Origin: Plantago ovata
Lineage: Eukaryota; Streptophyta; Magnoliopsida; Lamiales; Plantaginaceae
Direction: 5' to 3'
DNA: 64,000 nt
Assembly (NCBI GenBank): GCA_028274465.1
Contig: CM051458.1
Span: 88,060,085 to 88,124,084, forward strand
A model generated the notes under the pieces. The model worked only from the letters and a program-made list of their open reading frames with translations. It ran no database searches and was not told the origin of the DNA. This document shows, piece by piece, positions 21,716 to 33,102 of this stretch. How positions within the stretch are numbered: the stretch's first letter is position 1; each line of letters starts with the position of its first letter. Both the position numbers and the translations under genes were made by a program.

Positions 21716-23839
21716 TAAAAGAATGAGATACCAAACGGTAGAAAAATAAGGAAAATATAGATTTTCCTCCAACATTTTCGAAAAGATTTGATTTTTCTCA
21801 ATTTCTTTTCTTTTCCCTTGGAATTACTTAAACCCGCAAGGCTTTAGATTAATTTGTTATTAAATTTGAAAATTTTCTGACATTACCTGGTTGTAGTATT
21901 GTGCAACTGTAGGTAGGTAAGACACAACTTGCTTTTGCTTATGATTCTACTGATGCTCAAAAGATTGCTTTTGTGCAGTAGATGAAGTAGACTTGGGGGA
22001 AAGTAAAAAAATAAAAGAGACAACAAAGATGAAGTAGTGTTTCAAAAGACAAAAGGGAAAAAAACAGATGTATTGTTTGAGAGAAAGTAAAGAAAAGAAA
22101 GAACAGGGAAAAGAAAAGAAGGGAAATTAATAAAAAGAGAAGAAGAGAAGAGAAAAAAGAGAAGGAAAAAAAAGAAAAAGAAGGAAAGGAAGCGGGGGCA
22201 AAAGAAAAGGCAAAAAAAAATTAAAAAAAAGACTCCCTAGTTAATCTATAAATTACATAAAGATGTTTTATTGAGATACAGAAAAGTTAGTTTTAGATTT
22301 GTATTAAATTAAATTAGTTAGTTTTTTGAGAATCTTCCGTGATGAGGAGCTTAACACAGTCAGTTTTTTCTTATTTCACCTTTTCCTGTTTCTCTGGCTT
22401 CTCATGTTAAGCTGAACAAAAACATAAGCTTTTATTTGTCCTTTTGTTAAATAAACAATGACCGATCTATGAGAATCAGTTTTAGATAGGCTCTTGGTGT
22501 TATATGTTTGTTTATTTATACTTGTTTGTTTATACAGTCCCGACAAGCCGCCTTAGTCTATTTTTGTACAAAGACAAAAAATAATTGAATGGCAGACCTC
22601 ATGAGTAAAGTCACAATGAAGAACACAAAACAAAAAGACCAGTCAATTCTGGATAATATTTGCTTAAATGAGAAAAAGGCATAAATGATAGGTATCTGTG
22701 TGTACCTGTCTGTGCATGAATGTCTGTAATATATATTGTGCCAACTTGGTCTTATCCTGAAACAGATTGCATCACTGTAAAACATTTTCCAACAACACAG
22801 CTCACAATGCAAGGTGCATTGAACCTCATCTTCAAATTCGTGTCGAAACTCACTGCTGTAGGATGCTGAAACTGCTGCAAATGCGCGGTCGCCTGGATTG
22901 GAAATAGAATCTCACTCAGTGTAATTCTACATCCAAGGAATCGCAGTAAACTGCAGCCTGTTGTATTAAATGGACCGACTCATCTCAGCATCCGCCAATT
23001 AATCCTGTTGCATGCTTGCTTGCTTATCTTCTGTTATCTCCCTCTCTTCCTTGATGTGTTTCTGTTCAAGGTGTCTATGGTGAAGCAAGTTAGATAACAT
23101 AGGTAAAAACATTACAGGTACTTTTCTGTATGTTCATTTTCCACTCACAAATCCTTCCAACTCAAATGGCAAGTAATGTTTTCAGTTTAGACTTTCTTGT
23201 CTAATCATTATGGTACATAGGTGATAACACTGATAAGTACATGTTTCAGAGTTTCAGCAACTTTATGCACCTGAGCAAGTGTAATGAAAATCCGCAAGTA
23301 TTCAGTGGAAGTGTATCTTTGTACAATTTTTGCATGTAAGCCACTGGCAGCAACTACAAATGTGGTATATTTGCAAATATACATTTTTCATCCACTGCAA
23401 ATATTATGCCATAATGTCATATAAAGACATGGTGTGTTTCAACTTACCAATTTGGGTAGAGTGCTTTCTACCAAATGTATTATTGCACATTAAAGACTGA
23501 AACAGCACCATATCTAGCAAAAGTTACTGTAAACTTGGTAGTGATTCTTCTGCACTTCAAGAGCATAGAAGCAATACCTACAAGGCAATTTGATCTTAAT
23601 ATTCAATCTTCATTTGCATATCTTGATCAAATCTACATTTCATCATCCATTGTTCTAAAACCTGCACCGGTTGAATATTAATTATCCAATTCATCAACCA
23701 ATGCTCTTCAACGACCGGCATTTCAATTCATCCAATCACTTCAAATGAACATATCAGGATCGTGTAGCAGTAGTTCCGCTATGGAGGCAGATATCAACCC
23801 TCATTATGGGGTTTTCAGCAACCCCAATCAACTCAACTA
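21716..23839. other. Intergenic with a polypurine tract
   Basis: The stretch 21963-22236 is almost all A and G on the plus strand, with GAGAAGAAGAGAAGAG-like runs. The rest holds no recognisable gene; frames such as 22558-22812 and 23475-23681 lack family motifs. Confidence 0.5.
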
Positions 23840-25390
23840 TAGAGTAACAGCACACAGATTCTATTTCCAGTCCACTGAAAGTTCAATCAAAATAAGTTCA
23901 CACAATTCTCAAAAATAAATGTCACTGGTGCATAACCACAGCAAAATATTACTCAAATAAGATTCAGAAGCAGAGAATATAAAGAAAGGGATGGTAAAAA
24001 GTTAGATATTGATGGACAGAAAAACTACAGCTGGTGATGATAGGCTCAGAGAAATGGCATTTTTCAGTTTATTACTACCTCATCCTCGAGATATTATCTA
24101 AGAAATATTGTATTCTTTGACCTAGTATTATAGATAGTGAGGCTTGGTAGGAGTCAGAACCAAGCCAAGTGAGTCGAGTCCGAGTGATCTCTCAGTGTAA
24201 TCTTGTGCGTGTTCTTAGTATAATAAAAGTGTGTTCTTAGTATAATAAAAGCTTCTCAATTAAGTATCTTCCCAATATTACTTGATCACCTAGTATGTGT
24301 CTGTGTACCCATTGTGAGTCTAGTAAATTTGGTATCAGGAGTTAACTATGAATATTAGTGCATCTTATCTTCTTTGTCTGTCCTAAATGAATGCCCGCCA
24401 CCCCCCAAAAAATAAATAAATAAAATAAAATAATAAAATAAATGAAGCCCCTACAGCACAAGCATCTGTTCCCAATGTAGTCCATGCCAAACTCTTCTCT
24501 AGAAACTTCTGGAGTCACTGCATGTGCAACCATCCCCATAATGCACTCAATCCTGAACAGCGCACAGATTCCAGTGCAGACCATCAAAATAAGGTCACAC
24601 ACTTCAATCCTCACAAATAAATGTCATGGGTGACACCATCACCACTTCAAAGATACTACTCAGAAGCAGAAATATAAACATAAATAAAGGGATAGCACAC
24701 AGTTTGATATTTTTGGACAGAAAAACACTACGTACATGTGAAGATGGCTCAAAGAAAGAAATCTTTCATTCTGTCAGGACTCAGGAGTTAACTATGAACA
24801 ACAACCTTATTAGTGTATCTTATCTCTCTGTCTGTCCTAAATGAAAGTACACAGCCCCAAAATATCAACAATAAAAGAAAAGAAAAAAAAAAGGCCCTAC
24901 ATCACATCATGTGCATATGTTCGTATAATCCTCCAGGCCAACTCTTCTCCAGAAACTTCTGGACTCACTGTACGTTCTAGTGCAGGCTATCAAAATAAGT
25001 TCATACACTACAATACTCACAAATAAATGTCAGCGGTGAATATAAAGAGAGAAATAAAAGAAAGTTAGACAGTAAGACTTTTAATGTAATGGCTCGTAAA
25101 AAGACACACCTTTCATTTTATCAGGTGATAACTATGATCATTTTATGAAGAGAGAACTATGAACGGCAACCTTATCAGCATATCTTATATGCTTTGTCTC
25201 CTCTAAATGGAACTGCAATGCACCAAAATACAACATAAAAGCCTATATCATAAGCATCTGTTCCAATACCACGGCCTACATCTCTAGAGTCCACCAGATG
25301 CACTTGTGAGTTGTGACCATCCTCAAACTTTACCACAATACACACAAGCAGCAAAATAGAAACACTCATCCTTACCATCACATGCACTTG
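23840..25390. repeat. Degenerate tandem array, about four units of 250-450 bases
   Basis: Recurring blocks appear in the same order: AACTATGAA, CTTTGTCTGTCCTAAATGAA, CTCTTCTCTAGAAACTTCTGG, ATCAAAATAAG(G/T)TCA, CTCACAAATAAATGTCA, CAGAAGCAGA and GGACAGAAAAAC. Units begin near 23860 (partial), 24345, 24790 and 25150 and are increasingly diverged. The array ends just left of the broken DOG1-like copy. The LTR-like fragment at 24100-24341 interrupts the first junction. Confidence 0.6.
24100..24341 (+). mobile_element. LTR fragment ending in a tRNA-Met-type primer site
   Basis: The sequence TTGGTATCAGGAG at 24329-24341 is close to the plant initiator-Met primer-binding site TGGTATCAGAGC and follows LTR-like sequence with AATAAAAG signals. 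The 22-base block GTGTTCTTAGTATAATAAAA-type occurs twice in tandem at 24210-24250. No internal coding region follows, so this is a truncated 5' LTR remnant. Confidence 0.5.
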
Positions 25391-25417
25391 AATCGACTGA
25401 ACTAAGGGGTTTAAGAT

Positions 25418-25825
25418 ATGGCATCGACATCAAACGGTACTGGATCACCGAAGCCAGAAAACTTTCACGAATTCACCATGAAGTGGAAAGAGAAACAGAA
25501 TAAACAGCTCGATGAGCTTGTAAGTGCCTTAAAAATCACACAGCCACAAAACTATTCTCTGCATGCTTTGGTCCAGCGTGTGGTCAATCACTACGAAGAG
25601 TTTTACGAGGTAAAATCATCTTGTGCTACAAGGAAATGTTTTCCCTGTGCTGTCACCACCATGGAATAGCCCATTGGAGGATGCTTTTGTTTGGATTGGC
25701 GGGTGGAGACTGAGCTCAGCTTTTCAGCTCCTATACTCGGTATCGGGTTACAAGTCGAATCCAGACTCAGCGAATTACTAAGAGGTGTGGCGACGGGTGA
25801 TTTGAGTGACTTGTACATCTTTTAG
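25418..25825 (+). pseudogene. DOG1-domain paralogue 3, broken and 3' truncated
   Basis: Starts well, with FHEFTMKWKEKQNKQLDEL and HYEEFYEVKSSC. One-base deletions then shift the frame near 25630 (around the expected EN-VFP) and near 25748 (SVSG-LQV). The hallmark is readable between them as FVWIGGWRLSSAFQ, with a change of RPST to RLSS. The similarity stops after GDLSDL, four residues before the position of the intron in the copy at 10836. No IREERE or IQAVHFLI second half is present downstream. It is therefore a truncated pseudogene, possibly copied or broken at the intron border. Confidence 0.85.
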
Positions 25826-26636
25826 TATTATTAGTTTATTAACTTAAGATACAATATTTCGGAGATGTTTAGTAGAATGTCACCAGTCTTAGTAAGTAGA
25901 TATATCCATATTAATATTATATAAACTCATATTAGAACATATTTAGTAGAGGTTAAAATTCATATGAAAACTCTTTCTACATATATGTATCAGTGTATGG
26001 ATCGATCCGACCGAATATATCCTACTAAACATTTTCTTATTTTATTGTAAGCAAAAGTAACACCATAAACAAATGCTAGATAGAAACTAGAATTAAACTA
26101 GGTCACCAAATATGTGCATATTTAGCTTCCAAGTCATTGAAGCCTCAACTTAACCAATTAACTCTGTGAGGAACCAACTGCACAAGTTTTTTTCTGAAAC
26201 AGGGTGACAATGTAAGAGGTCAAACATAATTTCCCCTCCGCAATTAGAAAAGCCTATGCAATCACATCTCGGTTATTAATACATACATAATCATCAATTA
26301 ATTGAGCAGTTAGTTGCAACATAATCATACAGGCGATGAGCAGATCAATGGTGCTTTTTGTGCATTACCAATACATTTACTCCATGAAATTAACAAAACA
26401 AACATTCTATGATTCAGTTCCAATTCCTGGGATGTTAATAGAAAAGACAACATTAAAGTTCCACAGAGATTCAGTTATCTAGCATGGAACATCAGGACAG
26501 TGATATATAATAGAGGATGATGAACACTTAAATTTAGAAATAATAGAATAAATTGCTGATAAATAATCAGGGATATATTGTATCAAAATGAGATACATAA
26601 CTGTAATGTGTAAACACAATTGAAGCAATACATGAT
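25826..26636. other. Intergenic, no gene seen
   Basis: AT-rich DNA between the DOG1 pseudogene and the 3' end of YIF1. The missing DOG1 second half was looked for here and not found. Confidence 0.5.
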
Positions 26637-27893
26637 TTAAAAAAACCAATTAAGGCTAATGTTGCCTAGCCATATAAGAAGCGGGAATTGTGCCAAAGCA
26701 ATGAGAAGCAAAAGATAATGATGCTTGCTCGAATCATAACTCCTAACTTCTGCAAAAAGTACTCTCTTCATCGTCTTCACCAAGAAAATCCCCATGCATA
26801 CGCATGTCCATGGCAACAGAAAGTAATATGCATAGCCAAAGAAAATTTTCCCAAATACGGCCAGTGACAAACCTGTAAACGTATACCCTGCATACCCAAT
26901 AATGTCGAGCAGAGGTGCCTCTCCACTGCCCAAGGAGAGCAAAGTCATTTTGAGCAAAGCAACTTGAAGAGTCCATCCTATCACCCCCTTCAAGAACACA
27001 AAGTTGAGAGCTTCTGGGCTAAACCTGGCATAAAAATACAGAATGATTACACAGGCAGCGGCTAACAATACATAACATGCACAGGTCAAGATTATGATTT
27101 ATGACCAATATCGAAGAGTTGCATTAGATGTAACATGTACTGTCAGAGTAAATGGCAAAATTAACATGCAAGAGACACAGATCAATCCAATTGGCAATGC
27201 ACTATTATCAAACTCAGAGATAAGCTCAGTTGAAACAACGATCGAACACTTGTAAGAAAACACTGATACAATATCCAAACACAAGAATACAAGACATTGT
27301 AAACTTACTTCCCGCGAAGACCTAGCGATAAACCAGCAAGAACAATATAGGTACCAAATGCGACGAACGGGATGTACAAATCCGGAGCATTTATATCATA
27401 AATCGGTGGCTTGTACGACAGCCTCCCGCTAACCGGTTCCGTGATCCTTGTCCAATGACCCTGACACATGCAAGGCAAGTAAACACACTATACTAGAAAC
27501 AGAAACGTAATGAGGCTCGCTCGAATCAATCAATCAATCAAATCAATCAATCTTACCCTGTGCAAAAATGGGAACAGAACCACCTTCAATTTATTCCTCA
27601 CATACTGGTCATTCACTTGGAAATAGTATTGAGGATCAGAAAAGTACTTGCTAATCTGCTCCCAAAACAAACAAGAGAACATAAATAAATCAGAAACTAA
27701 ATCGCATCATCTCTATCCAAAAACCTAAATCTTATGGAAAGGTACTCACATTGCTTTGCACATATTCAGAACCACTGCCGATGATTCTACCACCGTAACC
27801 TTTGATGAAACCTGAGCCGGCGCCGGAGAATGTGTTCTCGAATGGGTTAGGCGGCCTCGGAGGACCTTGATTTTGTCCGCTATGTTCGTACAT
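26637..27893 (-). CDS. YIF1: YIF1-family Golgi/ER membrane protein
   Basis: Minus-strand exons 27750-27893, 27557-27655, 27309-27460 and 26637-27024 join in phase to 260 residues. The N-terminus is Pro/Gly/Asn-rich and cytosolic ([13 protein letters not shown]). [19 protein letters not shown] and five or so hydrophobic segments follow, with [39 protein letters not shown] and a C-terminal [13 protein letters not shown]. These motifs and the length are typical of YIF1, the partner of YIP1/Yos1 in ER-to-Golgi vesicle transport with Rab GTPases. Exon junctions were checked by phase; exon 3 ends in a split Lys codon (RGK|FSPEAL). No defect seen. Confidence 0.93.
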
Positions 27894-30392
27894 CTCAGCT
27901 CAGAATCGCAGTGAAATCGGCAAGGGCGATTGGGAAAGGGATGATCTGCGGGAGAAAAAGTGAGATAGAAACAGAATGATATATATATCTCAGCTCAGAA
28001 TCGCAGTGTGTGTATGATCAGGGTTTGAATTGATGAAGAAAAGCAGAAATCGATTCTGATTCACATTACCTTGATTCAGTTTGTTGGGGTCGTTAAACGA
28101 AGCTGCAAGCAAACCAATTCTGTGTTTCGTTATTATTATTATTATTATTTTTTTTTATATTTTATATTTTTTTTCTTTTTCCAGTTATTAATATGGCAGT
28201 GATGATGGTGGAAAATGCGCTTAAAAGTTGGGAATTATAAGCCGACTTTCAAGCTTTTGACCCGTTTAAAACTTAAAACTCAAATATTGGGAATTTTTCT
28301 TTCCTTTACTTTATTTAGATTTTTAGTCCTTTTTCTTTTAGTCAAAATAATATAAATTTTAACGGGTATTGCTTTAATAGAGGTGGGTGTCACTGTTGTT
28401 AGCCGTGTGCAGTTATTATTTAGAATGCTAATTAAATTTGACAGTATTCGTTATAGTTTAGAACACTAATTGTTATATATAGTCAGCTTGCACCAAGAAC
28501 ACCTCTTTGCCAAACTTTCGGCCGCCACACACGCCTTCTTCATTCCAATTCAAGGTAAGACCTGTTTTAAAATTTTGAGATCGAAGTCATTGATTATGGA
28601 TGTAATTGTAGATCCATCTCTCCCAACTCCCAAGGTAATGCTTGTTTCAAAATATTGAGATCGAGTTCATTGATTATGGAGCTCTAGATAAGTGTTAACG
28701 TAGCCCCAAATCCACCATCTTTCATCTATGGTTTCACCTAGAAGACGATCTAAGGAAAAACTCTTAGTTTGTGATATAAGGCACCTAGAAGACGCTCTAA
28801 GGAAAAACTCTTAGTTTGTGATATAAGGTTTCTTAGAGCACTCTCTAAGAACTAAGAAACCTTAGGGCGCGCGTTAAGGAGCTTTGCGCTCCCAAAGTGT
28901 GTAAGCACGATTTGAGCGCTTGGAGGGCTTGGGGTGGCGCTTTTACGTGATCTAGTATATGATCCATTTTATAGTAGTTTCAAAAGTGGATGACCAAAAC
29001 TAGGACTCCGATGGGTGGGTGGTTTTGTTTCACTCACGCGTTTTGATGGGTTATATATACGGCAGGGGATGGCCTATTCTAATAGCTTGTTCTAAAAGGT
29101 GTTCTAACCTTTAGATCTTCAACACGTGGAGCTGGACAAAACCAATGGCTCACGATTCATTCTACTTCTTTGAAAAAAAATAGGAGTGGAAGATGAGATT
29201 TTTCATATTTTGTGGTTAATGTTCGAAAAAAATCTCCTTAAAAAACTTAAAATGGAATAGAGCGGGTAGTAATTACGATAATTATAAACCAAGAAAATAC
29301 ATATAAGAACTTGAAATTCAATAATTTGCATTAATTCTAATGAATTTTTTTATTAAAAATGTAAAATTACACATATATTTCAAATAATGAAAATTTAAAA
29401 TAATATCTAAAAGGGAAGGAGAGGGTAACATTTAACTGCAATAATTAAATAAACAAGTTAACAAATCAAAATAATATTTTATTCAGAGAGTGCACCGATT
29501 TTTTCGGACTTTACGAAGACAAAAATATAGGAAGATTGGTTGCGGATGGCCACCCACCTTATAAAAAAAAGTAAAAATTTCAGCTTTCCCCACGCATTTC
29601 ACATTATAACTTCTATACTTTAAGTTTATGACATATATATAGTTTAATTTTATACATATTATTAGGCGATAAATGTTTTTCATAGTTTTATCAATTTTAC
29701 ATTATATATATATTTTATATTAAAACATAATTATATATAATTTTATATATTTATTATCTCGTCCGAATTGATCCGAATTAACCCATTCCAAGAGTTCTTC
29801 CGATGCTTAAGCAACATTGGACAAAAACAACATAAAAATGTAATAGTAATAAAAAGAGCTACTAATAAAGAAACTACGAATACTACTAATGTGATTAATG
29901 ATGAAAATAAAACCAAGGACTGTCCTCCAATGCAATAAAATAAAGATGATGTTATCTTTGACAATTTACATCATATAAAACAAAACAAGTAACACAATTA
30001 AAAAGAAAAACGATGAACCGAAACAGCAAACCACGTGGCATGCATACAACGGTTAGAAGATGTGATAGAATATGCATTTAGAACAGGCCCTCCGGACCCA
30101 TATATATATATACGGTGGTATTGGAATAAACTTATCACATTTACATTATCAGTCAATAAGTATTATCCTTCAAGTCGACCGACCCTAAAACATACGAGAA
30201 GGGGGCGGCGCTCTTGCGGAAGAGATAATTTCGCTTCCTCGGAATTGATCCGATCTGATTTCGTATGTTCGTCAATCATAGTTTCTACCTATCTGAAGCC
30301 TAAGGAAATCACAGCTTGAGATCTGATCTGATCTGATTTTCATCTATCTTGGTGACTGGTTTCAATTGTTTTTTCATCCATAAAAAAGAATT
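27894..30392. other. Intergenic, no intact gene
   Basis: YIF1 promoter/leader near 27894-28100, then an ATT run at 28127-28150 and AT-rich DNA. Two local duplications occur: 28559-28680 (GAGATCGAAGTCATTGATTA-type block twice) and 28735-28828. A hairpin-like GGTTTCTTAGAG..CTAAGAAACC is at 28828-28864. No RNA gene is recognised. Confidence 0.5.
28735..28828. repeat. 47-bp tandem duplication
   Basis: Bases 28735-28781 and 28782-28828 are identical except for one base (GACGATC versus GACGCTC). Both begin CACCTAGAAGACG and end GTGATATAAGG. Confidence 0.95.
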
Positions 30393-31702
30393 ATGATGTC
30401 CATCAAAGATCTATCTCTTGGCGAATCTTATAATGAGATTGTCAAGGCTTCTAGCGAAAACGATTTGGTACATAATGATCGAATTAGTAATTTACCTGAT
30501 GACATTCTCATTCACATATTCTCATCATTAACATTGAAGGAAGCCGGGGGTTCCTTCTCTTAATTTTGATCTTGGTAATACCTTAATAAATAAGGTGAGA
30601 CGTTTTAGGAGCAAGATAGAAGTAGAAGAAGCGGAGCTCAAGTATTTTCGTTGGGTTGAGCAAGTAGTGAATTCACACAAAGCTCATACTATTGATGAAT
30701 TTATGATACGATGCGACTTACATGATAGTCGGATTAATAACTAGCTCACATTTGCAATCACATTTGCAATGGAGAAGAGAGTCAAGAGGCTTAAGCTGTA
30801 CATCAAACCGTTCCGGAAGACTTTTAGAACAATATCATATATTTTACCTAGCTTATCTCCTTCCAACTCATTAATTTCTCTCGAGTTGTGCAGTGTAGAC
30901 GTATGTGGAGAGGCTCTCGAAAAGTTGTTATGTGATTGTCAAGCTCTTGAATCTCTTTCAGTCACGTCCACATGATCATTAGTAGAACAAAGTTGTTGGT
31001 CCTTCTCTTAAATTGAAGTCTTTAAAGTTGTGGCTAGTCGATGACTTGAAACATTTGGAGGTTTCTGCACCAAATTTAATATCCTTTTATTATTGTTGAC
31101 TGATGATGATATGTTGGTCTTTTATAAGTGCCCCTAAGCTAGCCGAAGTTCTCTTGACTGGTATGTATGGTTGTCATGTCCAGTCCAACTTATTGGAACT
31201 TTCAAACATTTCATCTCAAATTGAAATGCTCACCATTGGTGACGTCCCCATGCGTGGGGATGAGTTCCTTTCGAGAAAGTTCCATGTGTTCCAAAGACTC
31301 AAGATTTTGGAGTTTGTATTTGAACCAACATCGGACGTGGAAGTGTTTCGACTTACTACCTTGTTGAAGTGTTGTCCTCTCTTGGACAAATTTTCACTTG
31401 AGTATACTCCTACATCTAAATTCAAGATGACTAAAAAGACAAGAAATTTCAGGGCATTTCATCATCGACACTTGAAAACATTCGAGCTCCGTTCATTCAT
31501 GGGTACTGAGGTAGACGTTGCATTTGTTTTATTTCTAACTAAGGGTGCGGTTTTAGTGGAGAAGTTAATAATCAGTCCAGGTGATTGGGAATTGGATGAA
31601 GAAAGTCAAATGTTGGTGGAGGAGGCAGCGGAGCGATTACGTGATGTTATTAAACCTGGGTTGGAACTGGAAATCCGTGAAAGAGCGAAACTCAATTATT
31701 AA
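30393..31702 (+). pseudogene. F-box/LRR (FBD-type) gene, decayed
   Basis: The first frame reads to the F-box core RISNLPDDILIHIFSSLTLKEA. It then loses the conserved SVLSKRW segment by deletion and stops. Further fragments in other frames follow: SLNFDLGNTLINKVRRF, the LRR-like stretch 30769-30975 (SLISLELCSVDVCGEALEKL) and 31103-31702 (LAEVLLTGMYG to LELEIRERAKLNY). Several stop codons separate them, including one at 30973. Plant F-box/LRR proteins are substrate receptors of SCF ubiquitin ligases; this copy cannot make one. The 199-residue frame at the end is only a surviving piece. Confidence 0.8.
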
Positions 31703-31971
31703 CCTGGATTGGAGGTTTAAGATTTTGAGGTGAATGATCACCCCTTGAGATTTACTGTGGATAATGGCGTCTGGAAGTAGTTTTCTATCTGAACATTAAT
31801 GATGAGCATTGTAATATTGCTTTACATAAGCTCTTCATCCGTATAATTGAGATCACATGATATCTCCTCAAAAGAAAATGATGTTGAGCATGTGATGTGA
31901 TGTACCCAGGAGGCCAGGATGATTAAAAAAAATCAACAAGGGGGTTCTAAATGTAAGAAACTAACACAGGT

Positions 31972-32357
31972 TCTCAAGAATGAAAGAAAGAAGAACGAGA
32001 ACAGAAGTTAACATAGGAGTTGAGCCGGACAACTCGGGAGTTAACATAGGAGTTGAGCAAGACAACACAGGAGTTAACATAGGAGTTGAGCCAGAGCAGG
32101 TTAACTCCTTGGTCAACACCGCCATATTGAGAGAGTCCAGATCTCATCAGGAAACTCCGGAAGAGTTTGAGAAGAAGAAAAGAGTTAGTTTAGGGCTGGA
32201 GACAGGCGTGTACATATAGTTTTATTAGGGTTATAGTAGTATAAATAGCTAGCTATGTCTTCCTTTGTAAATCAGGTCAATATACAATAGTTTTCTTATT
32301 TTCAATAAACTCAATTCACTTTATTTGTTCTGCTATGATTCTTAGCGTACTCTGAGA
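31972..32357 (+). repeat. 5' LTR, 386 bp
   Basis: Begins TCTCAAGAA and ends CTCTGAGA, the 5-base ends being perfect inverted repeats. It contains three imperfect 33-base tandem units beginning GTTAACATAGGAGTTGAG near 32008, 32041 and 32074. A TATAAATAG at 32240-32248 is the probable promoter, followed by AATAAA near 32304 as the probable poly(A) signal. Confidence 0.93.
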
Positions 32358-32369
32358 TGGTATCAGAGC
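32358..32369 (+). other. Primer-binding site (tRNA-iMet)
   Basis: TGGTATCAGAGC follows the 5' LTR with no gap. It is the standard complement to the 3' end of plant initiator methionine tRNA and fixes the LTR border. Confidence 0.93.
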
Positions 32370-33102
32370 CAAGTCTTTCTGATTACTGGTCAGAACCATA
32401 GATAGCATAGCAGGGCGTATTTTATTTGGCTTCCGCATAAGAAAGCGGAGTCTCTGTTTTTTTCTTTCTTCTAGCCGCATAAGAAAGCGGCAGCCTCTGT
32501 TTTTCTTCTTCTTCTTATAAGCCGCCCCTCTTGTCTTTTGAGATCTGGGAATTCATTTCTCTTCTCTACTCACTTTATCTCATCTATCTTCATTATCAAT
32601 TAATCATCATCATCACCATCGTTACTCATCTTCATCATCAACGATCATCATCCCTATCATTAATTATCATTAATTATCGTAATTAACATTCATCATCTGT
32701 TTTCATCATCATCACCACCGAACAATCATCATCACCATTCGTCATCGTACTCTGTTTTTTTTCTTCCTTGCCGTAAACATACTCTTTTTTTTAAGCCGTA
32801 AACACTGTTTTCTAGCTTCCGCATTACTAATTGATCCTTGAGCTATTATTATTAGCCAAATCACCCGAAACAATCATATTATTTCTTTCTTCTTTCTTCT
32901 CGGCAGTCTCTGGTTTTTTTTCCTACCTTACGCATATTACTAAATTGTTCTATTTTTATTCTTTCTCATCTTTTACATAAACTATTGTTATTAGTTTTAA
33001 ATCTTGAGCTATTGTTATTAGCCAAATCACGCTGTTGTTATCAGCAACAATCATCAATTATCAATCAGAAATCAATCGTGAATCTCAGATCCACTGTTCA
33101 CT
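32370..33102 (+). other. Untranslated leader of the Copia element
   Basis: T- and ATC-rich sequence with repeated TCATCATC runs and repeated GCCGCATAAGAAAGCGG-like motifs near 32435 and 32475. No frame encoding Gag is present in any of the three forward frames, supporting loss of gag and not a separate gag frame. Confidence 0.7.

Noticed and set aside
31980-32219. 79-residue frame in the 5' LTR as a separate gene
   Set aside because: Identical to the tail of the pol frame in the 3' LTR; it is LTR sequence.
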